The notes under the pieces: generated by a model
Database searches by the model: none
What the model was told of the DNA's origin: nothing
Seen by the model: the letters and a program-made list of their open reading frames with translations, nothing else
Origin: an uncultured Lachnospiraceae bacterium
GTDB lineage: Bacteria > Bacillota > Clostridia > Lachnospirales > Lachnospiraceae
NCBI GenBank assembly: GCA_910587085.1
Contig: CAJUMC010000038.1
Coordinates: 1-25,544, forward strand
Direction: 5' to 3'
DNA: 25,544 nucleotides
Position numbers and translations under genes: made by a program
Shown here: in pieces, positions 1-8,036 of the stretch
How positions within the stretch are numbered: the stretch's first letter is position 1
Layout: the number at the start of each line of letters is the position of its first letter

Positions 1-133
1 TTATAGCACAGATTTACGGATTGTTCACAATTTATTCATTCATGCGTTTGTCGTGGCAATTCTATCTGGAACAAACACCGCTCCGGCACAGACCGTTTCC
101 CTGCCGCTCCGTCCGCAGAGCCCCAGCCGCATG

Positions 134-2482
134 CTACTCCGCGCGCAGAGCCTCGACCGCATCCTTCTTCGACGCCATCTTGGCCGGGATATGCCCGCCG
201 AGCACCGTCAGAACAGTGCTGATGATCACGAGAATCAGAGCGTGCTTCAGCTGAAGGTGCGATGCCCCCGTAAGTCCTGCAAACCGGTTGATAACACTGT
301 TGATCGGGAAAGTACAGAGCCAGGCGATAAACACGCCGAGCAGTCCCGAGAATACTCCGAGTATCATTGTCTCCGCGTCAAACACGCGCGTAATGTCTTT
401 TTTCCTCGCTCCCAGCGCCTTCAGAATACCGATCTCCTTCGTCCGCTCGATCACGCTTGTGTAAGTGATAATGCAGATCATAATCATGCTGACCACAAGA
501 GAAATCGCAGCGAAGGCGACAAGTACAATCGTAATGCCGTCCATAATACCGCTTGTCATGCTGGACATCGTTCCTGCAAGATCCGTGTAGGTAACGACGT
601 CTTCCTCCGCCCTTCCCTCATTGTAGGCATCCAGATAAGCAACCACCGCATCCTTTGCCTCGAAGCTGCTCGGAAAAAGCAGCACCATGTAAGGAACGGA
701 GCTGCCGCCGAGATACGCGATAAACTGCTCCTTCTCGCCCTCGTTGAATTCCTGCATCGTCATAATATTGATATCGGAGGCCTGCTGCGCCTTCACAATG
801 TCAGACTTGATGCCGGCATCAATAATCCGCTTGGTCAGCGCGTCGCTGTATGCGATTCCCGCCGCCAGCATCGACATGGAGGTGCCCTTTTTCGCCCGTA
901 CTATCCCTGCAATCCTGACGTCAAAGCCCGCCTCCGAACGGTACATCGCCTCATAATCCGTGCCAGGCAGAAACGTACCGTACTGTGTTGTAACATAAAA
1001 ATCATTATTATCAATTACACGAAATGATGTACCGACAATTTCATCGAACAGTACCTCGGTCTGCCCCTCTTCAAGCCGGAATCCGAGCTGCTCAATCATG
1101 GATTTTTCCAGCTCGTTTCTCGTGTTGATCACAAGCACAACATCGGTTTCGGACGCCGGATAGCTGCCCGCCAGCAGCTCATAATTCTTTTCCAGGTAGC
1201 CCTCTCCTCTGAGCGAATCCGGGTAGCAGGAAAGCCCCATGCTGCTCGTCGAGGTCATGCCTGACATTTTTCCGGACATCATCGGACCTGCAAAGCTGAC
1301 CGGAACATAGCCGTCCTCCGTCTTCCGCACCAGATTCATATTGGCGATGCGTACATAACCGATGCTCCCGCAGATATCCGGCGATATCTTTCCCAGATAA
1401 TCCGCGAATTCTCCCTCCAGCTTGTTGGTATGCCGCTTTATGGCAGCGGAGGAATCCACAAGCTGCACGCCTTTCGTATCCGCATACTCACCCGTGCCTG
1501 TCACGCGGTCATGCCATATTTCGGATTCCTGCATGTACTCCTCCATATTGACCTCCTGCGTGGCCTGGCTGATGATCACCGGGAATTCCGCCATTGCGCC
1601 CGCCTGGAAATCGTTGATCTCGGCCTGAAAGCCGGTCGAAAGACTGAGAATCACCGCAATGCCGATAATGCCGATGCTGGAAGCAAACGCGGTCAGGAAA
1701 GTTCTCCCCTTCTTCGTGTACAGATTGTTGAATGACAGGTGCAGTGCTGTGCGCAGCTTCATGCTCGTCTTTTTCAGACGGAACTGATCCTCCTTCGGCC
1801 GCTCCGCGTGCGGATGACTGTCGTCGATGATTTTCCCGTCCGAAAAACGGATAATACGGTCGGCGTACTGATCTGCAAGCTCCGGATTATGCGTTACCAT
1901 AATCACAAGCTTATCCTTCGCAACCTCCTTGATAAGATCCATAATCTGAATACTGGTTGTGCTGTCAAGCGCGCCGGTCGGCTCGTCGCAGAGCAGGATC
2001 TCCGGATCATTCGCCAGTGCGCGGGCGATGGCCACGCGCTGCATCTGCCCGCCGGAGAGCTGGTTCGGCTTTTTGTGAAGATGCTCCTTCAGCCCCACCT
2101 TCTCCAGCGCCTCGAGCGCCTTTCGGTGCTTTTCCTCGCGCGATACCCCGGAGAGAGTCATGCCGAGCTCCACGTTTGCGACAATGCTCAGATGAGCGAT
2201 CAGATTATAGCTCTGAAACACAAAGCCGATCGAATTGTTCCGGTACGCATCCCAGTCACTGTCCCTGAAATCCCGGGTGCTCTTTCCCTTGATCCGGAGA
2301 TCTCCGGAATCATACTGATCCAGCCCGCCGATAATGTTAAGGCAGGTTGTTTTTCCCGAACCGCTCGTTCCCAGAATGGCAACGAATTCCCGTTCCCGGA
2401 ATGCCACGCTGATGCCGTCCAGCGCTTTTGTTTCAATATCCCCCACATGGTAGGTTTTCCTAATATCCTTTAATTCCAGCAT
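134..2482 (-). CDS. MacB/FtsX-type ABC transporter, fused ATPase and permease
   Basis: Single 782-residue protein joining an ABC ATPase to an FtsX-like permease. The ATPase (about 1-225) shows Walker A GTSGSGKT (38-45), Q-loop Gln90, signature LSGGQ (142-146), Walker B ILLCDEP (162-168) and switch His198. A first membrane helix (about 262-285) is followed by a large extracellular region (about 290-660). Three hydrophobic segments then form a typical FtsX C-terminus, including a TKEIGILKALGA motif. Such proteins usually dimerise and act as mechanotransmission or export pumps for peptides, antibiotics or lipoproteins; the substrate cannot be read here. I chose the ATG preceded by GGGAGG because ABC homology starts there (MLELKDIRKTY). 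The open frame runs 62 codons further upstream, but that part looks unconserved. Monocistronic in view. Family call is firm, substrate unknown. Confidence 0.93.
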   Translation of the reverse strand: MLELKDIRKTYHVGDIETKALDGISVAFREREFVAILGTSGSGKTTCLNIIGGLDQYDSGDLRIKGKSTRDFRDSDWDAYRNNSIGFVFQSYNLIAHLSIVANVELGMTLSGVSREEKHRKALEALEKVGLKEHLHKKPNQLSGGQMQRVAIARALANDPEILLCDEPTGALDSTTSIQIMDLIKEVAKDKLVIMVTHNPELADQYADRIIRFSDGKIIDDSHPHAERPKEDQFRLKKTSMKLRTALHLSFNNLYTKKGRTFLTAFASSIGIIGIAVILSLSTGFQAEINDFQAGAMAEFPVIISQATQEVNMEEYMQESEIWHDRVTGTGEYADTKGVQLVDSSAAIKRHTNKLEGEFADYLGKISPDICGSIGYVRIANMNLVRKTEDGYVPVSFAGPMMSGKMSGMTSTSSMGLSCYPDSLRGEGYLEKNYELLAGSYPASETDVVLVINTRNELEKSMIEQLGFRLEEGQTEVLFDEIVGTSFRVIDNNDFYVTTQYGTFLPGTDYEAMYRSEAGFDVRIAGIVRAKKGTSMSMLAAGIAYSDALTKRIIDAGIKSDIVKAQQASDINIMTMQEFNEGEKEQFIAYLGGSSVPYMVLLFPSSFEAKDAVVAYLDAYNEGRAEEDVVTYTDLAGTMSSMTSGIMDGITIVLVAFAAISLVVSMIMICIITYTSVIERTKEIGILKALGARKKDITRVFDAETMILGVFSGLLGVFIAWLCTFPINSVINRFAGLTGASHLQLKHALILVIISTVLTVLGGHIPAKMASKKDAVEALRAE

Positions 2483-2810
2483 GCCCACACCTCCCGCTTT
2501 CTTTAAGATCCTCGGAGCTGCCTCGCATCCGCAGATGCCGGCAGACGTTCCTGTTCCCGGAAGTACGCGCGGCACTTTCCGTATTTTCCGGTACAAAAAT
2601 GCCGCACATAAACCGCACACCGGAAATGCCATTCCGGCGCGGCAGAGTATGTACCCGGCAGAACACATCGTTCGCCCGCTCTCCGGAAAACAGAGCCCTC
2701 GGACCTGAAAAACTAATAGAAATAATATGGAACGAAACTACTGGAAAGTCAATTAAAAAAGCATTAAAATTCTGTAAATATGAAACACCCCGAAACGCCG
2801 CATTCTCTCG

Positions 2811-2839
2811 TTGCAATTTCAGCCGGATAGTGTTATTAT
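2811..2839 (+). promoter_or_regulatory. Sigma-A type promoter of ptb-buk, extended -10
   Basis: TTGCAA at 2811-2816 and TATTAT at 2834-2839 are separated by exactly 17 bases, with a TG one base before the -10 hexamer (extended -10). Transcription would start near 2846, giving a leader of about 45 bases before the ptb start. This is the only good promoter seen upstream of ptb-buk. Confidence 0.7.
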
Positions 2840-2847
2840 TTTAACAA
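2830..2847. promoter_or_regulatory. Candidate Rex operator at the ptb-buk promoter
   Basis: The 18-base site reads GTGTTATTATTTTAACAA. It matches 12 of the 14 fixed positions of the clostridial Rex motif TTGTTAA-N4-TTAACAA as I know it, with perfect TGTTA/TAACA arms six bases apart. It covers the -10 hexamer and the likely start site, a classic repressor position. A second site with the same arm geometry precedes the hydrogenase gene. Rex is known to control fermentation genes, including butyrate and hydrogen genes, in clostridia. Binding here is inferred. Confidence 0.6.
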
Positions 2848-2891
2848 ATAAAGATCAAGCACTAACGCAAAACAATTCATGGAGGCTAACT

Positions 2892-3812
2892 ATGAGCAAA
2901 GGATTTGATGAACTGATTTCCAAGGTCGGCGCCAAGAAGAAGGTTTCGGTCGCCGTTGCACAGGACGCGCCTGTTCTGGAAGCGGTCAAGGCCGCAAGAG
3001 AAAAAGGGATTGCGGATGCCATTCTTGTAGGCGATGCGGATAAGATCCGGGAAATCGCAGCCGAGATTCATATGGATCTCAGCGACTATGAGGTTATCGA
3101 CGTCAAGGATGTGCAGGAGGCCGCTCACACTGCGGTAGGTCTTGTACATAGCGGCAAGGCGGACATGTACATGAAAGGGCTTATCGACACGAAAAGCTTT
3201 CTGAAAAGCGTACTGGATAAGGAGGTCGGGCTTCGCACCGGCAAGCCGCTCTCCCATGTTGCCGTGTTCGAGCTGAAGGGCATCGACCATCTGCTTTTCC
3301 TCTCGGATGTTGCTTTCATCCCTTACCCGACGCTGGAGGACAAAATAGCCATTATCGAGCACACCGTGCAGGTAGCCAGAGCATGCGGCATCGCCTGCCC
3401 GAAGGTTGCACCGCTCGCCGCGGTTGAAGTAGTCAACCCGAAAATGCAGGCCACGGTTGACGCTGCGGAGCTGACCCGCCTCAACCAGGAGGGCGAGATC
3501 AAAAACTGTATCGTGGACGGCCCTCTCTCCCTCGACCTCGCCATCGACGCGGAAGCGGCAAAGCACAAAGCAGCCGAGGACAGAAAAATTGTCGGCGACG
3601 CGGACGTCCTGCTCTTTCCTGACATTCACGCAGGCAATCTCGTATACAAGGCGCTCGTTCATCTTACCGAGTGCAAAAACGGCTGTCTTCTGACCGGCAC
3701 GAAGGCTCCGGTTATCCTGACAAGCCGCTCCGACACCTTTGAGACCAAGGTAAATTCCATCGCTCTCGCCGCCATTGTCGCGGAGGAGCTGCAGAAAAAA
3801 TCGGAAGATTGA
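2892..3812 (+). CDS. ptb: Phosphate butyryltransferase
   Basis: 306-residue PTA_PTB-family acyltransferase. It converts butyryl-CoA and phosphate to butyryl-phosphate and CoA in the cytoplasm, the first step of the kinase route to butyrate. The conserved family stretch GKADMYMKGLIDTKSFLKS lies near residue 90, and the length fits Ptb (about 300) rather than the longer acetyl-specific Pta. The product of the next gene, butyrate kinase, fixes the specificity better than the sequence alone. The ATG was chosen because GGAGG ends six bases before it; the frame is open for 27 codons further upstream, but those run through the promoter. Transcribed from the promoter at 2811-2839 with a candidate Rex site on it. 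Acetyl or branched-chain acyl phosphate activity cannot be excluded. Confidence 0.93.
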   Translation: MSKGFDELISKVGAKKKVSVAVAQDAPVLEAVKAAREKGIADAILVGDADKIREIAAEIHMDLSDYEVIDVKDVQEAAHTAVGLVHSGKADMYMKGLIDTKSFLKSVLDKEVGLRTGKPLSHVAVFELKGIDHLLFLSDVAFIPYPTLEDKIAIIEHTVQVARACGIACPKVAPLAAVEVVNPKMQATVDAAELTRLNQEGEIKNCIVDGPLSLDLAIDAEAAKHKAAEDRKIVGDADVLLFPDIHAGNLVYKALVHLTECKNGCLLTGTKAPVILTSRSDTFETKVNSIALAAIVAEELQKKSED

Positions 3813-3831
3813 AAGACGTTCTGCTTACATC

Positions 3832-3863
3832 CTGTGTGCTGCAGGCCCGCCTGAGGCACACGG
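3832..3863 (+). other. Hairpin in the ptb-buk intercistronic gap
   Basis: An 8-bp stem (3832-3839 with 3856-3863, one G-U pair, 16-base loop) sits 20 bases after the ptb stop and just before the upstream in-frame ATG of buk. There is no T-run after it, so it is not a terminator. It could protect or process the mRNA. Confidence 0.35.
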
Positions 3864-3881
3864 CAATAAAGGAACAGGAAA

Positions 3882-3989
3882 ATGATTTTCTTTGACACGC
3901 TTATCGACCTCGCCGCCGATTTCGCTTCAGAGGCCGCGGAGGCCGTTATCACAAAAAAAATTAAGGATCGTATCCACAGGAGGAAAAAC
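3882..3989 (+). other. 36-codon in-frame extension upstream of buk (alternative start)
   Basis: An ATG at 3882, with a purine-rich AAGGAACAGG before it, opens 36 codons that run without a stop straight into the butyrate kinase frame. The peptide begins MIFFDTLIDLAADFASEAAE and ends with a basic tail (KKIKDRIHRRKN), so it looks like an acidic-amphipathic helix plus basic patch. Codon choice resembles the flanking genes. Butyrate kinases normally begin a few residues before the NPGSTS motif, so this is either an N-terminal extension made from a second start, a translated leader, or chance open frame. Confidence 0.35.
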
Positions 3990-5057
3990 ATGTCCATCAA
4001 AAGCCTGATTATCAACCCGGGTTCCACCTCCACCAAAATCGGTGTTTTCGAGGATGAGACCCTGCTGTTTGAAGAAACACTGCGCCATCCGACGGAGGAA
4101 ATCGCAAAATACGCCTCTATCGTAGACCAGAAGGATTTCCGGAAAAATATCATCATTTCCCTGCTGAAGGAAAAATCGTTCGATATCCGTTCTCTCAACG
4201 TTGTCGTAGGCCGCGGCGGCCTGCTGAAGCCGATTGTATCCGGAACCTACGCGGTCAGCGACGCGCTGCTTGACGATCTGCACAAGGGCGTGCAGGGCGA
4301 GCATGCCTCCAATCTCGGCGGCATCCTGGCAAGGGAAATCGCGGATTCGATCGGCGTTCCTTCCTACATCGTCGATCCGGTTGTGGTTGACGAGCTGATG
4401 CCTGCCGCCAGATATTCCGGTGTGCCGGAGCTTCCGCGCATCAGCATTTTTCACGCTCTGAACCAGAAGGCAGTCGCGAAGCGCTATGCAAAGGAAAGCG
4501 GACGCGCTTATGATACGCTCCGTCTGATCGTTGTTCATCTGGGCGGCGGAGTTTCGGTCGGCGCGCATGTGGGCGGCAAAGTTGTCGACGTGTTCAACGC
4601 CCTTGACGGCGATGGCGCATTTTCGCCGGAGCGCGCAGGCGCGGTTCCTTCGGGCGCACTTGTTAAAATGTGCTTTTCAGGGAAATATACCGAAAAGGAA
4701 ATCTACAAAAAACTTGTCGGAAACGGCGGCTTCAACGCATATCTCGGTACAAACGACATGCGCAATGTGGAAAAAATGGTGGACGAGGGCGACGAAAAAG
4801 CAATCGCCCTGCGTGAAGCTTTCCTTCTCCAGATTTCCAAGGATATCGGCTCGATGGCCTGCGTGCTGGAGGGCCGCGTGGATCAGATTATTGTGACCGG
4901 CGGCATCGCTTATGATAAATATGTTGTGAGCGAGCTGCAGAAGCGCGCCGGTTTTATCGCTCCGTTTACCGTATATCCGGGCGAGGACGAGCTGCTCGCG
5001 CTCGCACAGGGCGGCCTCCGCGTTATGAGGGGCGAAGAAAAAGCAATGGAATATTAA
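3990..5057 (+). CDS. buk: Butyrate kinase
   Basis: 355-residue ASKHA-fold acyl kinase. It moves phosphate from butyryl-phosphate to ADP, giving butyrate and ATP. The phosphate-binding motif NPGSTSTK is at residues 9-16, close to the N-terminus as in known Buk proteins. HALNQKAVAKRYA, VVHLGGGVSVGAH and VTGGIAYDKY are the expected family blocks. The length matches Buk (about 355) and is shorter than acetate kinase (about 400). Start chosen at the ATG after AGGAGG (six-base spacing); an in-frame ATG 108 bases upstream is possible. It lies 177 bases after ptb on the same strand with no terminator between, so the two form an operon that ends in the strong hairpin at 5085-5168. Branched-chain fatty acid kinase is the main alternative. 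Confidence 0.94.
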   Translation: MSIKSLIINPGSTSTKIGVFEDETLLFEETLRHPTEEIAKYASIVDQKDFRKNIIISLLKEKSFDIRSLNVVVGRGGLLKPIVSGTYAVSDALLDDLHKGVQGEHASNLGGILAREIADSIGVPSYIVDPVVVDELMPAARYSGVPELPRISIFHALNQKAVAKRYAKESGRAYDTLRLIVVHLGGGVSVGAHVGGKVVDVFNALDGDGAFSPERAGAVPSGALVKMCFSGKYTEKEIYKKLVGNGGFNAYLGTNDMRNVEKMVDEGDEKAIALREAFLLQISKDIGSMACVLEGRVDQIIVTGGIAYDKYVVSELQKRAGFIAPFTVYPGEDELLALAQGGLRVMRGEEKAMEY

Positions 5058-5084
5058 AGGCTCATCGAAACAGCCGGCCGGCAG

Positions 5085-5168
5085 AACGCCGTCCCGCAGT
5101 GCAGATACCTGGCAGACATTTCCCCAACCGGATTGCTGCCGGCTGTACTGCGGAACGGCGTTTTTTCT
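5085..5168 (+). terminator. Rho-independent terminator of ptb-buk
   Basis: Arms at 5085-5104 and 5143-5162 pair over 20 positions (18 Watson-Crick, one G-U, one mismatch) around a 38-base loop. The T-rich run starts within the last pairs and continues (six T, C, three T). It starts 28 bases after the buk stop. Confidence 0.85.
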
Positions 5169-5375
5169 TTTCTTTGCTAAAAATTTTTTAAAAGGCTGTA
5201 ACCGTCCCGCCCCGGACGGTGCTTATCAGGATGCATCCCGTTGATGCGGGGGCATCGGCCAGGCACTGCATCCGGGCGTTCCAGGACAGCGGGAACTCCG
5301 CAGGCACGGGATTTTCTGCAGACGAAACGACTTCTGTAAAGGCAGTCTCTAGGGCACGGGAAAGGAGAAAAAAGG
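5169..5375 (+). other. Leader of the sigma factor operon
   Basis: This stretch has no credible gene. A weak promoter-like pair (TTGCTA at 5174-5179, TGTAAC at 5197-5202, 17-base spacer) is followed by two hairpins: a 7-bp perfect stem (5201-5207 with 5214-5220) and a longer imperfect one around 5230-5256. I recognise no known riboswitch class in it. Confidence 0.35.
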
Positions 5376-5936
5376 TTGGAAAGTGAAAAAATAGTGGAGC
5401 TTTACCTGCTCCGAAACGAATCAGCAATCACAGAAACCGTCCAAAAATACGGACGCCGGTTACGTGCGCTGGCATTCGGTATTACGGCGGATTGGCAGAC
5501 CGCCGAGGAATGCGAGAACGATACCTATCTGGAGGCCTGGAATTCCATTCCGCCGCATGAACCCCGCAGCTATCTCTATGCCTTTCTGGCACGGATCACC
5601 CGGCATATCGCACTGAACTGCTGCCGCAGTCGAAACCGCCTGAAACGCAGCGCGCTGTTCTGCGAGCTGAGCTTTGAAATGGAGCAGTGCATCCCTTCCC
5701 CCAGCAATGCGGAATGCCGGCTCGAATCCAGGCTTTTCAGCGAAGCTGTCAACGGCTTTCTCGGAACACTCAGCGAGGAAAAGCGCAATATATTTCTACG
5801 TCGCTACTGGTATTTTGATTCCATCACTGATATTTCCATACGTTTTTCTCTTTCCCAGAGCAAGGTAAAAACCACACTCTGCCGCACCCGAAAACAGCTT
5901 CAGAAATATCTGGAAAAGGAGGGATATATCCTGTGA
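5376..5936 (+). CDS. ECF-type RNA polymerase sigma factor
   Basis: 186-residue sigma-70 family protein of the small extracytoplasmic-function type. Region 2 covers about residues 10-85 (with AEECENDTYLEAWNSIPP, the usual -10 recognition helix pattern). Region 4 is a C-terminal helix-turn-helix at about 128-180 (LSEEKRNIFLRRYWY, then SQSKVKTTLCRTRKQL). It directs RNA polymerase to a small regulon. The start is a TTG preceded by AAAGGAG at eight-base spacing. Its stop overlaps the next start by four bases, so the downstream membrane protein is translationally coupled and probably its anti-sigma factor. Such pairs usually autoregulate, but I could not identify a convincing ECF promoter upstream. 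The inducing signal is unknown. Confidence 0.9.
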   Translation: MESEKIVELYLLRNESAITETVQKYGRRLRALAFGITADWQTAEECENDTYLEAWNSIPPHEPRSYLYAFLARITRHIALNCCRSRNRLKRSALFCELSFEMEQCIPSPSNAECRLESRLFSEAVNGFLGTLSEEKRNIFLRRYWYFDSITDISIRFSLSQSKVKTTLCRTRKQLQKYLEKEGYIL

Positions 5937-7297
5937 GAGGCACCGAATTTTTAGAAAAAATGGAGCTGGTCGATCCGGTTTATATCGAGGCCGCGGATCA
6001 ATTACCGCAAAACACCCCAAGGGAAAAAAGTCGCAGAACGACCGCAGCCGCCTTGCGGCTTGCTGTCGTTCTGTGCGCTGTCTTTGCCATTGTTTTTCTT
6101 TGCCGCGCATATTTTAAAAAACCAGTCGTTCCACACAAAGACGAATTTTCCGGAAATCAAAAGCTGGCCGAGTATACCTCCATATATGACGGCACACTTC
6201 TTGCCGCCAGGCTTGCTCCTCCAGGCACCAGAATTTCTGAAATCCTGTTGAAATATGCGGAGGACGGCGATGTTTCCGAGCCATCCACCTGGAAGAGTCT
6301 TTCCGTTTCGGTAGAGTACGAGGATTCTTCAGTAAATTTATTCTGTCTGTTTGACGGCTCTGCAGAATCCGATCCCTCCTCCGAACTTCTGGAAACTCTG
6401 CAGTACGGCGATACCACGGTACGCCTGTTCCGCAGAAAATTGCCAGAAAGCTCCGAATATAAATATTTCGCCACATTCGAATTTGATGGTGTGTTTTATA
6501 AATTATCTGCTCAGAAAAACACGCCCGAGCGGCTTAAGACGCTTCTAAAGCGAATTCTCAGGGTTGATAATGGTACAGATTTCGAACAGTTATCCGATTC
6601 GGACAGTACTGGACTGCCCTCCGCTCCCGACGATACAGGCTCCGGACTGTTATCTGATTCGGACGAAACCGGTTCCGGACTGCCCTCAGTTCCTGACAGT
6701 GCAGGCTCCGGACAGCAGTCTGGGTCGGGCGGTATCGATTCCATACTGCCTGCCGCTCCGGAAGACAACGATTCCGAATACTTTTTCTTCCGGGACGATA
6801 TAGAATCGAAAAATCCTTTTTTGGGTGATTACTCCAATTTCCTTGGTTTTGATAACTTTCGTATCGAAATGGAGGAGCTGTCGCCCTGGCTGTTCCTGTG
6901 GCACTATTATACTGGTACAGAGAACAACAGCCGGTGCGTCGCGGAGGCATTCAGCTCCGACAATGAGCAGCCCGACGCCTGCCTTGTCGACCTCGACAAC
7001 GATGGCATTACCGAACTGATCTGCAATTGCCGATACAACGATGGAGCCGAACGCATATTTATTTACCGCAGCCGCGGCGGCATAGTTGAAGAAGGCCGCT
7101 TCGACGAGAAATATTTCCGGACGGATTTCCCGCAGATCAATACCCTCTCGGGAGCTGCCCGTATTGTTCAGAGATATGAGCCGGAAAAAGGGGTTTTTCT
7201 CCTTGCCAATTATGAGGACGGCGAAATGGTTAATATCGTTTACTTTACTGATACGCGGTTTTTCAAATTTCAGCCGTTTGCCCATGACAAAGAATAA
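5933..7297 (+). CDS. Membrane-anchored protein, probable anti-sigma factor with repeat linker
   Basis: 454 residues starting at a GTG that overlaps the sigma factor stop, behind AAAGGAGGG. Residues 1-39 are cytoplasmic and polar, 40-60 form one membrane helix, and the rest should be outside. The first outer domain spans about 65-215. A Ser/Asp/Gly/Pro linker of five 11-residue repeats follows (228-282), then a C-terminal domain containing DLDNDGITELI (about 353-363), which resembles the calcium-binding loop of FG-GAP/VCBS-type repeats. I do not recognise a zinc anti-sigma motif. The role rests on gene order, the 4-base overlap and the single-pass topology. A sensor whose outer domain binds a ligand or surface component would fit; function is not established. 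Confidence 0.6.
   Translation: MRGTEFLEKMELVDPVYIEAADQLPQNTPREKSRRTTAAALRLAVVLCAVFAIVFLCRAYFKKPVVPHKDEFSGNQKLAEYTSIYDGTLLAARLAPPGTRISEILLKYAEDGDVSEPSTWKSLSVSVEYEDSSVNLFCLFDGSAESDPSSELLETLQYGDTTVRLFRRKLPESSEYKYFATFEFDGVFYKLSAQKNTPERLKTLLKRILRVDNGTDFEQLSDSDSTGLPSAPDDTGSGLLSDSDETGSGLPSVPDSAGSGQQSGSGGIDSILPAAPEDNDSEYFFFRDDIESKNPFLGDYSNFLGFDNFRIEMEELSPWLFLWHYYTGTENNSRCVAEAFSSDNEQPDACLVDLDNDGITELICNCRYNDGAERIFIYRSRGGIVEEGRFDEKYFRTDFPQINTLSGAARIVQRYEPEKGVFLLANYEDGEMVNIVYFTDTRFFKFQPFAHDKE
6614..6778 (+). repeat. Five 33-bp (11-residue) tandem repeats in the anti-sigma linker
   Basis: Consecutive units read LPSAPDDTGSG, LLSDSDETGSG, LPSVPDSAGSG, QQSGSGGIDSI and LPAAPEDNDSE, each exactly 33 bases. The first three are also similar at base level (…GGCTCCGGACTG boundaries), and the last two are diverged. 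The composition (Ser, Asp, Gly, Pro) fits a flexible extracellular spacer. Repeat number could vary between strains. Confidence 0.8.
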
Positions 7298-7382
7298 ATG
7301 TATTGCATTCCGGAGCAGAATACTATTTTCGGCTTTTGCGTATCACCGTAAGCAACGCGCGCTTTAAAGAATTCAATAAATT

Positions 7383-7442
7383 GCCTGCAGCTGCGCAAAT
7401 CTTAAGGTTTTCTTACCCGCGCATCTGCAGGCAGGCGTTTTT
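7383..7442 (+). terminator. Terminator between sigma operon and tetR
   Basis: Arms 7383-7396 and 7419-7432 pair over 14 positions with one mismatch around a 22-base loop; five T follow at 7438-7442. It lies between convergent genes, so it mainly serves the rightward sigma/anti-sigma operon. Leftward the flank is A/T-rich but has no clean T-run. Confidence 0.7.
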
Positions 7443-7502
7443 CTCTCTTTACACGGCAAGCCTGCGAAACATCCGCAATGCATGCACAGCCCTCTTTCTG
7501 TC

Positions 7503-8036
7503 TTACATATTTTCAATATGTCCGAACAGTCTCTGGATATACTCGGCCATCTCCTCCGGAGATTCCCGTTTTTCCTTGTTGAGCCAGCGGCGGATCACGC
7601 TGTATCCGCCCCAGGTCAGAAATTCGTAAACATACCCGCCGTAATCTCCCGACTCCCGCTGCGCCGTGATATTGCTCAGGCTTTCCCGGACGGCCGGAAG
7701 ATTAAGCAGCTTCTGAGGAAAAAGCGGATCGACATTGTTATTTGCCAGCAGGCGGTACACCTCGGTTTTCTGGTCAATAATCTTTAATATCTGTGCCATG
7801 CAGTTTTTCGAACCCGGGCAGATTTTTGATGACAGCTCCTCCAGCAGGCTGTTCTCGATATCCTCCAGCAGATCGTAGGGATTGCCGTAATGTTTATAAA
7901 ACGTCGTCCGGTTGATCTCCGCCGCATCACAAATCTCGCGAACCGAGATTTTGTTGATATTTTTTTCTTTGAGCAGTACAATCAGCGCACTGCGAAGCAG
8001 CTGCCTGCTCAAACGTACTCTCTGATCCTCCTTCAT
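7503..8036 (-). CDS. TetR/AcrR family transcriptional regulator
   Basis: 177-residue one-component repressor. The N-terminal helix-turn-helix (about residues 10-55) contains KISVREICDAAEINRTTFYKHYGN, the standard TetR DNA-binding pattern. The helical C-terminal half would bind a ligand and form the dimer. It is divergent from the MMPL exporter, which is the usual target of such a regulator, and a palindrome lies on the exporter promoter. I chose the ATG at MKEDQRV, which follows a GGGGG run; an upstream ATG pair would add 8 or 9 residues. The ligand is probably a hydrophobic or lipid-like compound by analogy with other MMPL regulators, but that is inference. Confidence 0.88.
   Translation of the reverse strand: MKEDQRVRLSRQLLRSALIVLLKEKNINKISVREICDAAEINRTTFYKHYGNPYDLLEDIENSLLEELSSKICPGSKNCMAQILKIIDQKTEVYRLLANNNVDPLFPQKLLNLPAVRESLSNITAQRESGDYGGYVYEFLTWGGYSVIRRWLNKEKRESPEEMAEYIQRLFGHIENM

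Larger units (their letters stand above)
2483..2891. other. Divergent intergenic region between ABC transporter and ptb
   Basis: About 410 bases without a convincing gene. The right end holds the ptb promoter and a Rex-like palindrome. For the leftward ABC gene the best promoter I see is TTGACT (complement of 2747-2752) and TATTAT (complement of 2722-2727), with a long 19-base spacer. It would give a leader of roughly 235 bases containing GC-rich inverted repeats. Open frames in this stretch have no good ribosome binding site and no recognisable protein, so I treat them as chance. Confidence 0.5.

Noticed and set aside
20..31. Palindrome ATTGT-TC-ACAAT at the left edge
   Set aside because: It is short and has no visible gene or promoter context inside the window, so it was not called as an operator.
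53..1027. 324-codon rightward open frame
   Set aside because: It is antisense to the MacB/FtsX-type gene, is rich in His, Arg and Cys with no domain pattern, and has no ribosome binding site.
5174..5220. Autoregulated ECF promoter or riboswitch upstream of the sigma factor
   Set aside because: TGTAAC resembles some ECF -35 elements but no matching -10 follows, and the hairpins fit no riboswitch class I know.
5188..5427. 79-codon leftward open frame in the sigma leader
   Set aside because: It overlaps the sigma factor start antisense and lacks a ribosome binding site; its hairpin content explains the base pattern better.
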